Counted from the stretch's first letter, positions 53,297 to 64,000 are shown. The stretch is DNA of 64,000 nt from Serripes groenlandicus (GCA_031761405.1 JASEVX010000001.1:114370071-114434070); one strand, 5' to 3'. The notes: a model not told the origin generated them from the letters alone. Translations and numbers: made by a program.

Positions 53297-54046
53297 TATA
53301 TTGCCATAAACAGTTCAGTATTTAGAAAGATTCGTGTCCAGAAAATGTAACTGATTATGTATTATTTAAAAAAGAAATAATTAATAAAATGATAAAGACA
53401 ATGGAAAGAAACCATTCCTTAAACAATTCAACAGTCATTTCATATATTTATATAGTATATCGATATGAATTGAACGTGTCATCATTATTCTAACACAGCA
53501 GAAAGTTTGTTTTCAGATTGTTTATGAATAGTTTTTATTTGTTTGGAACAAACAAATTTAGTAGCTGCAATTCTGAAGCCATACGTCTTATGGAAAAGTT
53601 CCTAAATTTCATACGCGTGAAAGTAGTACTCAATACTTGCTCTTACTTTTCAAATGTATCACGATTTTTGAAATAATGATATATTTATATCGTCTTTGTT
53701 TTCTTATGTGGTTCTTATATTCAAAGAGAATTTGGAAATAAAATGAAACATTGTATTTTAAAACATGAACGCGGAGAGATTTATAAATCTCAATGAGTGA
53801 ACTGCTACAGGGAGAACTATTTCCGATTTAAGCTCCAGATACGGTATTTGAATTTTCAATCACGCATTGAAAATGTAGATAAAAACAGAATTGAAAATAT
53901 TTTCTTTGGGCCTTGTCGGCCATATAAATATAGTATAAAGAATTAAAAAAAACAAATATGTGCGTCATAAAATGCATTTAAAAGGAGAGTAACACGTTTG
54001 CAGAGAAATCGTGATCGTCGAATTCTATTTATAAATACAACGCTAT
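53297..54046. other. Intron; nothing recognised
   Basis: AT-rich with no repeat or exon seen. Confidence 0.4.
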
Positions 54047-54099
54047 GGGGGGCGGGTGGGGGGGGGGGGGGGGGGGGTTGGTGGGGGGGGGGGGGAGGG
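54047..54099 (+). repeat. G-rich tract
   Basis: About 50 bases nearly all G with three short interruptions (CGGGT, TTGGT, A). It contains several separated G-runs, so a G-quadruplex is possible. Confidence 0.9.
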
Positions 54100-54103
54100 T
54101 CTA

Positions 54104-54220
54104 AAGTGCGGACGCGATCTGCGGACAAATACATTATAGAGGGTAAATGCGGACAAATGCAATATAGAGGGAAAATGCGGACGCTATAGAATATAGAGCA
54201 AATCTGCGGACGCTATGATT
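54104..54220 (+). repeat. ~27-bp minisatellite, 4 copies
   Basis: TGCGGACAAATGCAATATAG and AGGGAAAA with variants (TGCGGACGCTATAGAATATA). It directly follows the G tract. Confidence 0.8.
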
Positions 54221-55562
54221 TGTTGTAAAAAATGTTTAATTAAAGATGGGCAAATGTGTATAATTTGTTACATATGATCATATCCGGGGTTTTCTTTGTA
54301 AATATATAATGTGTTTGATTGTTTTTATCAGTGATATAGATTAAACCAAAAATCGAGATCATGCTGAAATGGAATCTCTTTGTAAAGTGTTTTAACGACT
54401 TTCCTCTTTATATCATATCTATAGATATCAATAAATTGAATTGATGGATTGATTTTCCGACAAGTAAATGTCTTTTGACGCATCTTCAGCGGACGAAATT
54501 TGAAAACATTGCAAGAATAGAATAGGTTGCTAGTAACTAGCCATAGGTTTTGCTTCAATTATATCCTCTCCTTTACAATCGATTGAAGGGTCATGGGTTC
54601 TAGTTATTGTTGGGCCTCTTCATTTTCTACTTTGTAACTTTCAACAGTTTTCCATGTGCCATACTACGAGGCAAATGATCCATGCAACATTCTATTATGT
54701 AGGGTACTTGGAAGGGGCAGAACAATTTAAATAACAAATAAACAATAAGTATATATATATATATACAACACTTTTAATCTTAATTTGTTTCTAGTAATTA
54801 TATATATATACAACTATAATACTAATCTATAACAAATAAGTTAAATATTTTTTTCTAGCTGTGTAAACAGTAAAAAGCAACATATATTGAAAACATTGTG
54901 GGAAAAGGAAAATTTGCTTATTTAAACAATTTCTTAATTCCCATAACCTTTCTTTACCGTCGTATAAACCAAATTTGTATTTGAAGGCTGTTATAAGTAA
55001 AAAACTTAAATGTTGCCAATTTAATCACATATCTTATCATGATAATAACCAAATAATTAACAAAAGTTACAATTAAAGTCCGCATCTGTTGTCGAAATAT
55101 CCACAGGTGCATTAACACAAGATTTGTGAAACCAATTTGTGCATATATCACATTGTACCATGACGGTATCGACACATCCCGGCAAGTTACAAATACATAA
55201 ATGTATATGATAGGTTTATTGGGAAAAGGGGTTACATTTATAATTTGTTTGGAATGACATTTGTACACAATGGTAATTAACAGTGTATGGTCACGCATCC
55301 TTAATTGATTTGGCAAGCTTAAACACCCTTCGAAGGAAACAGCGGCCAGCTTAGGTGTATACTGTAGAGTAAAATTCGGACGGCACAGGTATTGGTTTTC
55401 TCTGGAGCATTTAATCCTTTTATAATGCAAATGAATTCAAAAGCCTCTGAAGTCTGAAGCATGTTTCTTTTAAAGTGCTCATATAAATATTAATACTGCC
55501 TTTTTCCACAATATTTTCTACATGATTTCAATTACTCTTTCATTTGGATAGATGTTTCTTTT
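54221..55562. other. Intron; MITE remnants, no gene called
   Basis: Family C traces at 54470-54545 (TTGACGCATCTTCAGCGGAC) and 54890-54955 (GAAAACATTGTGGGAAAAGG). A 158-codon minus frame (54954-55430) is hydrophobic towards its C-terminus and not recognised; it begins beside a MITE fragment. Confidence 0.4.
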
Positions 55563-55564
55563 TT

Positions 55565-56335
55565 AGCTCACCTGAGCACGAAGTGCTGAAAGTTAGTTAT
55601 TGTGATCTTCTTTTGTCCGGCGTCTGTCGTCCGTCAACATCTTCTCCTCAGTAACGAGTGGGTCAATTGGGATGAAACTTCACAGAAAGCATCCTCTCAT
55701 TGACCTCCTCACCAGAATTCCTTCAAATGTTTGTGATTTATGCAGAATTATGGTTTCCATGGCAACGAAAATAAAAAAACTTTAAAATTCTTCTTCTACC
55801 AAACTGGTTGGCAGATTTTCTCAAATTATTTAAAGAAGTGTTCCTTGGCCGCCAGGGAGCGGGGATTTTTTGCCTTATATGGCTATAGTGTAAACTCAAA
55901 AAAATCTTCTCCTCCAAAAGTGTCAGGCCGATTTTCAAATTTTGTAGAAATGTTCCTAGGGTGACCCTCTATCAGATTTCTTCCAGCCAAGTTGATTGGT
56001 CGAAAAACATGGCCGCCAGCGGTCGGGGCTTTTTTGCCTAATATGGCTATAGTAAAAACTTGAAAATTCTTCTCCTCCGAAAGTTTTTGGCCAATTTTCA
56101 ATTCTTTTTGTAGAAATGTTCATTGGGAGACCATCTATCCTCCAAGCCATGTCGAAAAACATGGCCGCCACGGGGCAGGGCTATTTGGCCTTATATGGCT
56201 ATAGTGAAAACTTGAAAAATCTCTTGTTAAGCAGGAAGCTTTTGAATAAGATTTTAGAAAACCCTTGGTCAATTGTGATTTTTTTTGTAACAAAAATTGG
56301 TAAATACTTAGATGAGTGAGTCGGGGCCATAATGG
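55565..56335 (+). mobile_element. Bivalve-type GCTCACCTGAGC dispersed element with internal tandem units
   Basis: Starts AGCTCACCTGAGCACGAAGT, then GTCTGTCGTCCGTCAACATC, GAAACTTCACAGAAAGCATC. Three internal units of ~155-163 bp begin at 55847, 56010 and 56163. Each has GGCCGCCA, a GCCTTATATGGCTATAGT-type block and TTGAAAA(T)TCTTCTCCTCC or a variant. I recall this start sequence as abundant in bivalves and gastropods. Mechanism unknown to me. Minus-strand frames over it are shared repeat translations. Confidence 0.75.
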
Positions 56336-57772
56336 TTATCCATTTGTTTTACAAGTCTTTTGAAACTTGGAAATTAAATATAATATTCACATGTATGTCT
56401 CATAATTTATTTTTATAGACAACTAAAATGGCATTTAATTTTAACGGATGCGTCATTTATTCTTTTACCCGAAGTTGTAATATTTATAAACAATGCATAG
56501 TTTATAAATCACACATCTATGCAAAGGCAAATGTTTGAACAGTTTTATGTACCCAAACAAATTCAGTGCCTTCAGCGCTTTGATTTGTATGCTGTCAATA
56601 ATAATGGTCTTACTTCAAGTCGTCGTAAAACACAATTGAATGACAAGTCTAACGAAAATGTTGATATTGAAACGTAGATCGTAAAGAAAATAAACCATCA
56701 TGCATTAACATGTCTTCCTTTTGCCAATACGTTTTCTTAAACCATCTGCTACAGAAAGATGTCGGAAACCGTACGAAAAAGAAAATTGTAGAAAATACAA
56801 TATATCTATATAGTGGAACTGCGTATATCGGTTAAGGGTTTATCAATGCCGCTCCAATATGGCACCCACTTATTGTGCGGACCACGCTGATATATTTGTG
56901 TTAATAGAAGTAGCACGGACAACATGAAATAAAGACGGAAAGTGACGACTCTAACGAGACTCTGCGAAAGCACAAGCTCGCACGAGTCGTCCTGTTCGCA
57001 CAGCAGTCAATAATACCCCATCTTCGCCAAACGCGACTCATTTCGAACCGTCACCAGACACATTATATTCGATATGTCCCGCCATCAAGTGAACCGATGC
57101 CGTCTGTGCCATATTGTTTCTGCGACCTTTCTGGTCCTAGGAGGAGTAACTCGTCAATTCTTCAAATGTCAAAGGGTATCGTAGTTCATAGAAGCCGCGT
57201 ATATAAATGTGTGTTCTTATTGTCTTTCCAGTTTGACATTATTTGAAGGTACATTTTACTTCCTTCGTTCTTGCCACATATAGGCGACGCTGCAATTTGT
57301 AAAACATTGATGCATTGATGCATCCTTTATAATTGACAAAATTATATTATTGAATATAGACTTTCTAATATTGGTAGTGTTTATCTTTATAGTGTCGCTT
57401 TAGGTAAGTTGAACTCATTTGTAAAACATTAAAACGTGAATGACCGCTGAAGATAACATCGAAAGGTTAACATAGTATGGTCACAACTTTTCCCCCAGAA
57501 ACACTGTAAACATTGTGGGAAGGCTTAGTAAACGTGATTGACCACGTCATACGTAAACCGACCTTACGGACTTGGTGACTAGGTGTTATCAGATCAGCAT
57601 TTGCTTCCCTTCAGTCCAATCAAGATAGTTCCTGTCCGCAATATTGGCATGGTTATTGATCAGTATTAATAAATAGCGTAGGTGTCTACGTGGACATGCC
57701 AAATAGTGAAGGATTAAACTTTTCATTAAAAATCTGTCAAAATGTGTGTAAAGCACACGTACGTTAAACATA
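56336..57772. other. Intron; nothing recognised
   Basis: 1.4 kb AT-rich. A weak family C trace at 56716-56765 (TCTTCCTTTTGCCAATACGT, CCATCTGCTACAGA). Confidence 0.4.
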
Positions 57773-58026
57773 TGAGCCGTTCAACGAGAAAACCAACTCT
57801 GCGTAATGTATCGACCCAGATCAGCCTGCGCAGTCAGCGCAGGCTAATCCGGGCCGACACATTCCGTCCTAGGGAGATAGAGGTACAGAGAAATGATTCC
57901 TGAAACAGAAAATCCACAGGAGGCGAAAAGTGACTGTCCGGGTTAGCCTGCGTGGCATGCTTAGGCTGGTCCGGGTTGATACTCTACACAGAGTACACAA
58001 TGTTTGTTTTCTCGTGGAACGCCTCA
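57773..58026 (+). mobile_element. Family A element, full length
   Basis: TGAGCCGTTCAACGAGAAAA to TTTTCTCGTGGAACGCCTCA, flanked by TA on both sides. Contains GCCTGCGCAGTCAGCGCAGG. Confidence 0.88.
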
Positions 58027-58317
58027 TATATGATCCACACCCTTTTCACATTTCGAATATTAGCTCTTTTTTCCCAGCTAGTATATGTAAAGAAAACCTA
58101 TAGAGAAACAATTGTCTCTTAACTGGGCTAAATTACAAAATTCCATAAGGCCGGTTTTCACGTGGCGTGTATTATGTGCCATTAAAAGTACTCTCCGGAG
58201 GAAACAAAGTCATGAACGGTGAAGATTTCAACGCATGGTTGTGATCAAATGGTCATTATGATCCCAGGGCGCACTGTAAACTATGTAATGAAATGTAATA
58301 CATTTTAAATAAGATAC

Positions 58318-58522
58318 CGTGCCATCATCGCCTATGCAGCAGACGACTTTTGAAAACAAAGAGGCAAATGGAGTAAATGCCCATATTGAGCAATTGATCC
58401 CTTTTGCCATACTATTTTAAATTAATTTCTTCATTAATTATGATTTCACTTATAGATCATGTTCCTAGATTTGCCTTGATCCGCTTTCTGTTGCAGATTT
58501 GGTGAAAGTGGGAAAAGTTTAA
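58318..58522 (+). mobile_element. Family C MITE, left end lost
   Basis: GCCTATGCAGCAGACGACTT, GAGTAAATGCCCATATTGAG, and GTGGGAAAAGTTTAA. Confidence 0.65.
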
Positions 58523-58774
58523 TGTATAAATACCGTGCTTGACGAGTTTAAATGTAATTTTTAATTATCTCGAATTTAAAATTTAACCAAAAAAGTTGGT
58601 GTTATTACAGGGTTTTTGTTGTTTTTAATAAAGTTTTTTCATTTTCGCTAATTCCTCAAATAATGGAAGATCAAAACCATCTTGGTTATTTTGTATAAGT
58701 GTGGTTCAGGGTCTGCCAAAATTAAACTAAGAGCATTCTGTAAACTGGGAATCTCATGGATGTATCGGCCAATC

Positions 58775-58968
58775 CAGAGCTCTAGATAAGGGGCTTTTTG
58801 CATGTTCTTAAATCCTTATTTGACCCTCTAACCCTATGCTGTGGGTACTCAAAAATATCGTCTCAGTGAGACAATTACTTTGAGTACCCAGAGCATTGGG
58901 TTTGCTTTAATAATAAGAGAGAAATGGTGGGAAAAAGAGCTGAATACTCATCCTTATCTTGACCTCTG
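58775..58968 (+). mobile_element. Family B foldback MITE, full length
   Basis: TIRs CAGAGCTCTAGATAAGGGG and CTTATCTTGACCTCTG. Palindrome TAACCCTATGCTGTGGGTAC, apex CGTCTCAGTGAGACA, with a few mismatches. Confidence 0.9.
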
Positions 58969-59215
58969 CCTATCACTTGAACATTCTAGAAAATATATTA
59001 TTAGGGACATCGTACATGAGGTAATGTGTTCATAGGGTCCAATAGGAGGGCAAACTGTTTTTTGGTATCTATTTACCAATACTCCTGTTACTGGTTAAGA
59101 AAGTAGACATCGAAAAGAAGTGATGTTAGTTTCAAGATATTACTTCATAAATTAATGTACATATAAACTTTAGCGAAACATTTAAACAATTTCGCAAACA
59201 CAGGGTTAATGACGT

Positions 59216-59306
59216 CGACACAGACGCTGAAGCCAACACACGGACGCCCATGTCAACACGGGCGCCCACACCAACACAGACGCTGACGCCGATACAGATA
59301 TTTAAG
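59216..59306 (+). repeat. Short GC-rich degenerate repeat
   Basis: ACACAGACGCTGA and ACACGGACGCCCA type units of about 18 bp, five copies. Confidence 0.6.
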
Positions 59307-59349
59307 CTTATTTTCTTAAACTTATTAAGGACTGTTTTAAGACCTGACC

Positions 59350-59582
59350 AAAACGGTTGTAACTAGAAATCTATTTTGAAAACCCTGGTTTCGGGGCAAT
59401 TTTAACCCCTTTGTAAACAATGCAAATTTAGGTGCCATTGCTCAGAACGAGCAATGGCACCTAAATGTCCATTGTTTACCAAGAAAAAACGATTTAACGC
59501 TTATAAAGACTTAAGGCGAGGTGATTAACTTTGGTAAAAAAATACCAATTTAAGTTTCAACCGTTTCACACCAAGCCCTCGA
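59350..59582 (-). mobile_element. Family D foldback MITE
   Basis: Reverse orientation to 8973-9220. Left terminus decayed (GACCAAAACGGTTGTAACTA), right terminus CACACCAAGCCCTCGA. The 67-bp centre (59412-59478) has stem AGGTGCCATTGCTC / GAGCAATGGCACCT on a short AGAAC-type apex. Confidence 0.85.
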
Positions 59583-59690
59583 TATGCCGACTCCACACAA
59601 CGTCGGCTTTGTTTTGTTAGCTCTGTCTGACCTAAATGCTGCTTTTGAAAAATCTTTTTTTTTTTTTCACAAGAAACAGTTTTAGACGAA

Positions 59691-59892
59691 AGTTATGTGT
59701 TTGTCGGGAAACCATGTGTAACATATACACGTCCAAGTACATCGTCTAATTCCAGTAAGTTATGTGTTTGTCGAGACAGCATGTGTAACATATACATGTC
59801 CAAGTACATCGTCTAATTCCAGTAAGTTATGTGTTTGTCGAGACAGCATGTGTAACATATACACGTCCAAGTACATCGTCTAATTCCAGTAA
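59691..59892 (+). repeat. 67-bp tandem repeat, 3 copies
   Basis: Unit AGTTATGTGTTTGTCGAGAC, AGCATGTGTAACATATACAC, GTCCAAGTACATCGTCTAAT, TCCAGTA. Few changes between copies. Confidence 0.93.
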
Positions 59893-60074
59893 GACGGTAG
59901 TTTTACGAGATATTTACTGTTCATCCTCTCGAGTCATCTGGTGCAATTGCAATTCAACATGCACGGGCATACAGTAAACGTACCAACAATATGCTCAATC
60001 TTTTCCTCGTATATTCACCATGTAGGAGACGCGTTCAATAAATATACGTTCTTTTATAAACACTTCCATTCTTT

Positions 60075-60230
60075 TTTCGCAAAGTGGAAGTTGCTCATAA
60101 TGTGCAATATCTCCATTTGACACAATCTATTTAATAAAATACGTTGTCATCAATAGATATTCCCTGGGTGTTGGCTTGGATGTTTTTAAAGTCGTCTGCT
60201 GCAGATTTGAATTATGTGAGAAAGCGTTAA
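60075..60230 (+). mobile_element. Family C MITE, left end lost
   Basis: GTGGAAGTTGCTCATAATGT, GTCGTCTGCTGCAGATTTGA, end TATGTGAGAAAGCGTTAA. Confidence 0.7.
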
Positions 60231-60259
60231 TCAGTGTAACCAGTATCAGTCATAACCGT

Positions 60260-60503
60260 TGAGCCGTTGCGCGAGAAAACCAACATTATGGCCTCTGCGT
60301 AATGTATCGAGCCTGATCAGCCTGCGCAGTCTGCGCAGACTAATCCGGGCAAACACATTCCGTCCCATGGGAATAGAGGTATAGAGTAATGATTCCTGAA
60401 ACAGAAAAACCACAGGAGGCGAAAAGTGTCTATCCGGGTAAGCCTGCGCGGCATGCTTAGTCTGATCCGGGTAGATACAATGTTGGTTTTCTCGAGGAAC
60501 GGC
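60260..60503 (+). mobile_element. Family A element
   Basis: TGAGCCGTTGCGCGAGAAAA to CTCGAGGAACGGCTC. The part between GGGTAGATAC and AATGTTGG is shortened. Confidence 0.87.
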
Positions 60504-60568
60504 TCCTTCGTAGTCTTAACCTTGTTCCACTCCGAGGCGCCATATGACACATCTGCAGCTTGCGACGT

Positions 60569-60798
60569 TTAACCCTGTCCCTCATATAGACGCTTTCTGA
60601 CGCCTCTGCAGCAGACGGCTTTTTGAAAACATAGTGACAAAAGAAGAAATTGCACAAAACGTGCAATTTCTCATTTTGCCACAATGTTTTCCACTTTTTG
60701 TCATAGGTTATCCATTCAATTATAGTGATTTTCCATTTTTTGACAAAATATGTTCGAAGTCGTCTGCTGCAGAATTGTCGTATAAGGGAAAGGGTTAA
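60569..60798 (+). mobile_element. Family C MITE, full length, young
   Basis: TTAACCCTGTCCCTCATATA to GTATAAGGGAAAGGGTTAA. Stem AAGAAATTGCAC / GTGCAATTTCTC. Confidence 0.92.
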
Positions 60799-60854
60799 AA
60801 TCATCGTGACACCACCAATGCACGATGTCTCCCAGTATATACAGCTGTATCCAA

Positions 60855-60907
60855 TAGTTGTTTTAAGTCGTCTGCTACAGATGTGTTGTATGTGGGAAAG
60901 GGTTACG
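60855..60907 (+). mobile_element. Family C MITE right-end fragment
   Basis: GTTTTAAGTCGTCTGCTACA and GTATGTGGGAAAGGGTTA, with the rest missing. Confidence 0.7.
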
Positions 60908-61004
60908 AAAATGCCGTGATCGTTCTCCAAAAATGTGTAGAACTCGATCAGACTTATATGGGTGAATTGGACTTTTGCAGCTCGAATGTAAACATATGTG
61001 CACA

Positions 61005-61021
61005 TATATATATATATATAT
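61005..61021 (+). repeat. (AT)n microsatellite
   Basis: About 16 bp of alternating AT. Confidence 0.85.
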
Positions 61022-61398
61022 ACTTATCCTATTTTCCTGCAGCATTGTTACAATGATTTTGATACTTTTCTTAATCATAAATAATAAATGACTTTAAACT
61101 CGGGATGCAATTTAAATATGTCACCAATAAGATTCCTTCAATTAATCACTATTTCAATTTATTCTCAAACGGAGTTTGCTAATTGTTTTGGGGAAACCAG
61201 GGTAATAATAAACTTTAAATAGCTATTGACTATTCGTTACAAACGAATTTGACATGGAGGACTGAATTAAAAGATAAGATAATACCATTTCATGTACAAT
61301 ACTCCCGTTTGTGGTAGACCTGGTTTTGTAGCCGACGATCACAGCACAGTTGTCTTTGAAGTGGTATCAGGCGTAAGAAAATGCAACTTGCGATAGAT

Positions 61399-61428
61399 AC
61401 AGTGCGATACACTGCGATACAGTGCGAG
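61399..61428 (+). repeat. ~11-bp repeat, three copies
   Basis: GATACAGTGC, GATACACTGC and GATACAGTGC in a row. Confidence 0.75.
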
Positions 61429-61666
61429 ATTTCTTTCTCAGGAATCCTTTCCATATTGATTTATTGAAAATCTTTCTTGTGTAATCGGCTATACCGCAGC
61501 ATTTCTTTGAGAAAAAACATTTCGACGGTGTCAGTTAAAAACGAGTCGTTATTGTCATAATCGAACAGTGATGACTCTGGCGAGCATGTGCGACTTTTCA
61601 TCACAGTCTGCACTATTTGTAATGTAATAGGAACCAATGCTCAAACTTCTGAACACAACCTAGATG

Positions 61667-61857
61667 TACGCCTCTGCAGCAGACCGCATTTTGAAAACAT
61701 AGTGACAAAAGAAGAAATTGCTCAAAACGAGCAATTTCTCCTTTTGACACAATGATTTCCACTTTTAGTCCATTCAATTATGGAGATTTTCTAGTTTTTG
61801 ACAAAATATGTTCAAAGTCGTCTGCTGCATAATTGTCGTATGAGAGAAAGGGTCAAT
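61667..61857 (+). mobile_element. Family C MITE, left terminus lost
   Basis: CGCCTCTGCAGCAGACCGCA, perfect stem AAGAAATTGCTC / GAGCAATTTCTC, GTCGTCTGCTGCATAATTGT, end GAGAGAAAGGGTCAA. Confidence 0.85.
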
Positions 61858-64000
61858 CATGCTGAATCGTAGAGTCAATAGGACTCATTTTCGCCTCATG
61901 TAGTTCACTTTCGGTTAATCTCGCCAACATAGTCTATTGATGCTGCAAATCTGCAGCAGGCGACTTTAAAAACATCATTTAGACACCCCCAATGAATAAA
62001 AGTAACATGATAACATAGTTTTGAAAAACACTATGTCAACTATGCGGTGAAGGGGTAGGATATTGCGCCTTGCTCAGAGACACTCCACCAACACTCCTTC
62101 CGCAACTTCTTTTGAATTCACAATACAAAACAACATGAGAGTGAAATGTCAGAGACAATCAAGCTAATTAATTAGCCTCGATTTAGGTACTTTTTCTTTA
62201 GAACAGATTGTTTGTTTTGTTAGAATGTTGTTAAACTCGGCTTTCAACCGTATGTCAGTTATATCATAGCGTTTCCTTAGAAAATTACCAGTACCAGTAT
62301 TTCAGTTATATCATGGCGTTTCCTTGGTAAATTACCAGTACCACCGGTATTGTTTATTCTGACATCGATGCATCAATGGATCCGTTGTGGACAGAAACGT
62401 TGATTAGAGTTGTACGCCGTTTTAAAACCGCATTTCAATTACATAGCGTCGGTCATTTCACTAACCATTTCCCACACCGAGTCTCAAACACTGTTCATCC
62501 CTTATAACTGGTTGTAACGTTCCCATATAATGATTTTCAAAAAGTATGATCATATGAATGTAGTAGAGCGGTCTGTCCCATACTTATACAATATGTAGCT
62601 ATGTGTGTGTATAAGGGGATACTTATACTGCCTTGCTATAGAGCTAGCTTTTATAGCGACGTGGTCGAGTGTTCGCCTCCGGAACGAGCGGTCCCAAGTT
62701 TGAGTCGTGGTCTGATCGGACTTTTTCAGCTGGGTTACATTTACGCAATTTGGTGTTCCAACTTAGGCTTTGATTCGCCGAGCTTAAAAAATATACGCAC
62801 CACGAATATAAATACGCAAGTTTTATTGCGTTGGATCATGCTTGGGTACATATGATTGATCACCTTATTGTGAAACAAACATATTGTTCCAATTCTACGA
62901 TGGTTTTAATAGTTACCGGGCTTATTCAGTATCTACAGGCGCAGTGTCATAGAGTAGACAATTGTATAATAGATCGAGCAAATAAAGTCACGAAAAGAAA
63001 AACCATTAAACACAGGGGAAGTTATATTGCGACAGTATATGGATGGTGACAGGGGATCAATAACAATGAAACAAACAACCTTCCATACAGGCTGTGTGTG
63101 GGCGGATATAAATCATATTGTTTGGCACGAATATACAGCTGTCTCATTGAGATGGCACTTGCTTAAATTTTACAGATCCCGTTTGGGTCAATATACTAGC
63201 TGTTTTGCAAATCGTTTCTACTTCGGTTGTTACTTCGACAGATCGTTAGATGTTCTTTATGCAAAACGATTCTTGAATAATTGTACATATTTAGTCTCTA
63301 TTGAGCATGGGGAAGTATAAACTGATACTAGGTAATCAGTTCATCTTACGGCGCTGATTCATCAAACATCATATGGTAGTAAATACCCTGAACACTGTAT
63401 TCAAAGATTATTTTGAATATACAAACAGATACATGTAAATAGAGAGACATATGAGCATCGACGACACTTTCTGAGAAATCTGTTTTTTACATTATGTAAA
63501 TATCCAGTGGAATTAGGAAATCGGTCAATAAAAGAAATGTACTAACAGTAAAACTGAAGACATTCATCATATTTGAATAACTAATAACTAAAGAAGAGTA
63601 TTCGATGGAATACATGCGTCGATTGTCAATAGTTCAGTTAGTGAATGTGTGACGGACAAATGAGAAAACATGTATAAACAGAAGGACATTCGAGCGATTG
63701 TGAAAACAGACGAAAAGACGCACATACGAAGGAGAAGTGATTCCTATGCGTCACCCTTCCAAGGTAGTCGACACAAAACTGACAGAATGTTAAATTTCAT
63801 CATTGACTAACAAAGAGCTATTAATCTCGACCTTTTCTCAGAATATATATATATATTTTTTTTACAAATTGTAATTATTGTTTATTTGATTGAAGCAGAT
63901 TTCAGACACATTTTTGAATCATGAAAAGGGAATATTGTCCACCCATGTTGAATTGTTTCAGTGAATACCTATCTCATTTAAATCATACCAAAATGTTTCG
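61858..64000. other. Intron or intergenic; no gene recognised
   Basis: Weak family C trace at 61948-61990 (AATCTGCAGCAGGCGACTTT). SINE tail fragments at 62235-62345, with TTTCAGTTATATCATGGCGT repeated at a 56-bp spacing. A tRNA-like head at 62655-62725 (GACGTGGTCGAGTGTTCGCC). Three adjoining frames (62601-63320) are not recognised. Confidence 0.45.

Larger units (their letters stand above)
38266..64000 (+). other. Probable kinase intron 1 (3' end not in window)
   Basis: No later kinase exon (VAIK, HRDLK, DFG) was recognised downstream on the + strand, so this stretch is interpreted as one large first intron filled with repeats. A small exon could have been missed, because exons shorter than about 60 codons leave no long ORF. 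Confidence 0.4.

Noticed and set aside
54954..55430. 158-codon minus frame, the longest clean non-repeat frame after the 182-codon composite
   Set aside because: No motif recognised. Codon use follows the AT-rich background, with Ile/Tyr/Lys-rich composition expected by chance. A homology search and RNA-seq would decide.
55738..56171. Similar short minus frames (NISTK, GLPMN motifs) that look like a protein repeat
   Set aside because: They are translations of the internal tandem units of the GCTCACCTGAGC element, which is non-coding as far as can be seen.
60457..61005. 182-codon minus frame
   Set aside because: Spans the end of a family A element, a complete family C MITE and a C fragment, so it is a chance frame through transposons.
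62601..63320. Three adjoining + frames as a multi-exon gene
   Set aside because: No domain recognised. The first covers a tRNA-like SINE head and the frames overlap in different phases without convincing splice sites.

Overview
The window reads as intergenic and intronic DNA from a mollusc, most likely a heterodont bivalve of the Dreissena or clam type. The reasons are an AT-rich eukaryotic background, no long open reading frames, one spliced protein-kinase exon, tRNA-derived SINEs, and dispersed families that I recall from bivalve genomes: the TGAGCCGTYCCACGAGAAAA element and the GCTCACCTGAGCACGAAGTG element. The taxon is an inference from remembered repeat families, not from a marker gene.

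Only one protein-coding segment is well supported: the first coding exon (38155-38265, + strand) of an AMPK-related / SIK-like Ser/Thr kinase. It carries the Gly-rich ATP loop and ends at a clean GT donor just before the expected VAIK strand. Upstream (about 36.97-38.15 kb) is a repeat-poor stretch with two CACGTG palindromes, a TGACGT half-CRE, a YY1-like AAGATGGCG and two tandem AU-rich hairpins, which is a plausible promoter and 5' UTR. I recognise no later kinase exon, so the 25.7 kb to the right is probably intron 1, with its end outside the window.

Everything else is repeats. Family C: at least 35 copies of a ~230-bp TTAA-flanked MITE (TTAACCCTTTCCC...GGGAAAGGGTTAA, piggyBac-like ends) with a central foldback. 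Family A: about 20 copies of a ~250-bp TIR element with GC-rich inner palindromes, several as dimers. Family B: about 10 copies of a ~195-bp element whose centre is a near-perfect 75-bp palindrome. Families D and E: 2-3 copies each of other foldback MITEs that share the GCTCNNAACGAGC apex with C. SINEs: two tRNA-headed families (S1, S2), some with intact target-site duplications, plus isolated tRNA-like heads.

Tandem arrays: poly-C/(CT)n/(CTGT)n at 3.69-4.06 kb, 35 bp at 19.1 kb, 50 bp with 200-bp higher-order structure at 30.25 kb, 21 bp at 34.5 kb, 74 bp at 39.9-41.6 kb, 56 bp at 50.1 kb, 27 bp at 54.1 kb and 67 bp at 59.7 kb. A 200-N gap at 6301-6500 is flanked by near-identical sequence and looks like an unresolved assembly join. 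No transposase, reverse transcriptase, functional tRNA, rRNA or CRISPR was recognised. All the transposable elements seen are non-autonomous.
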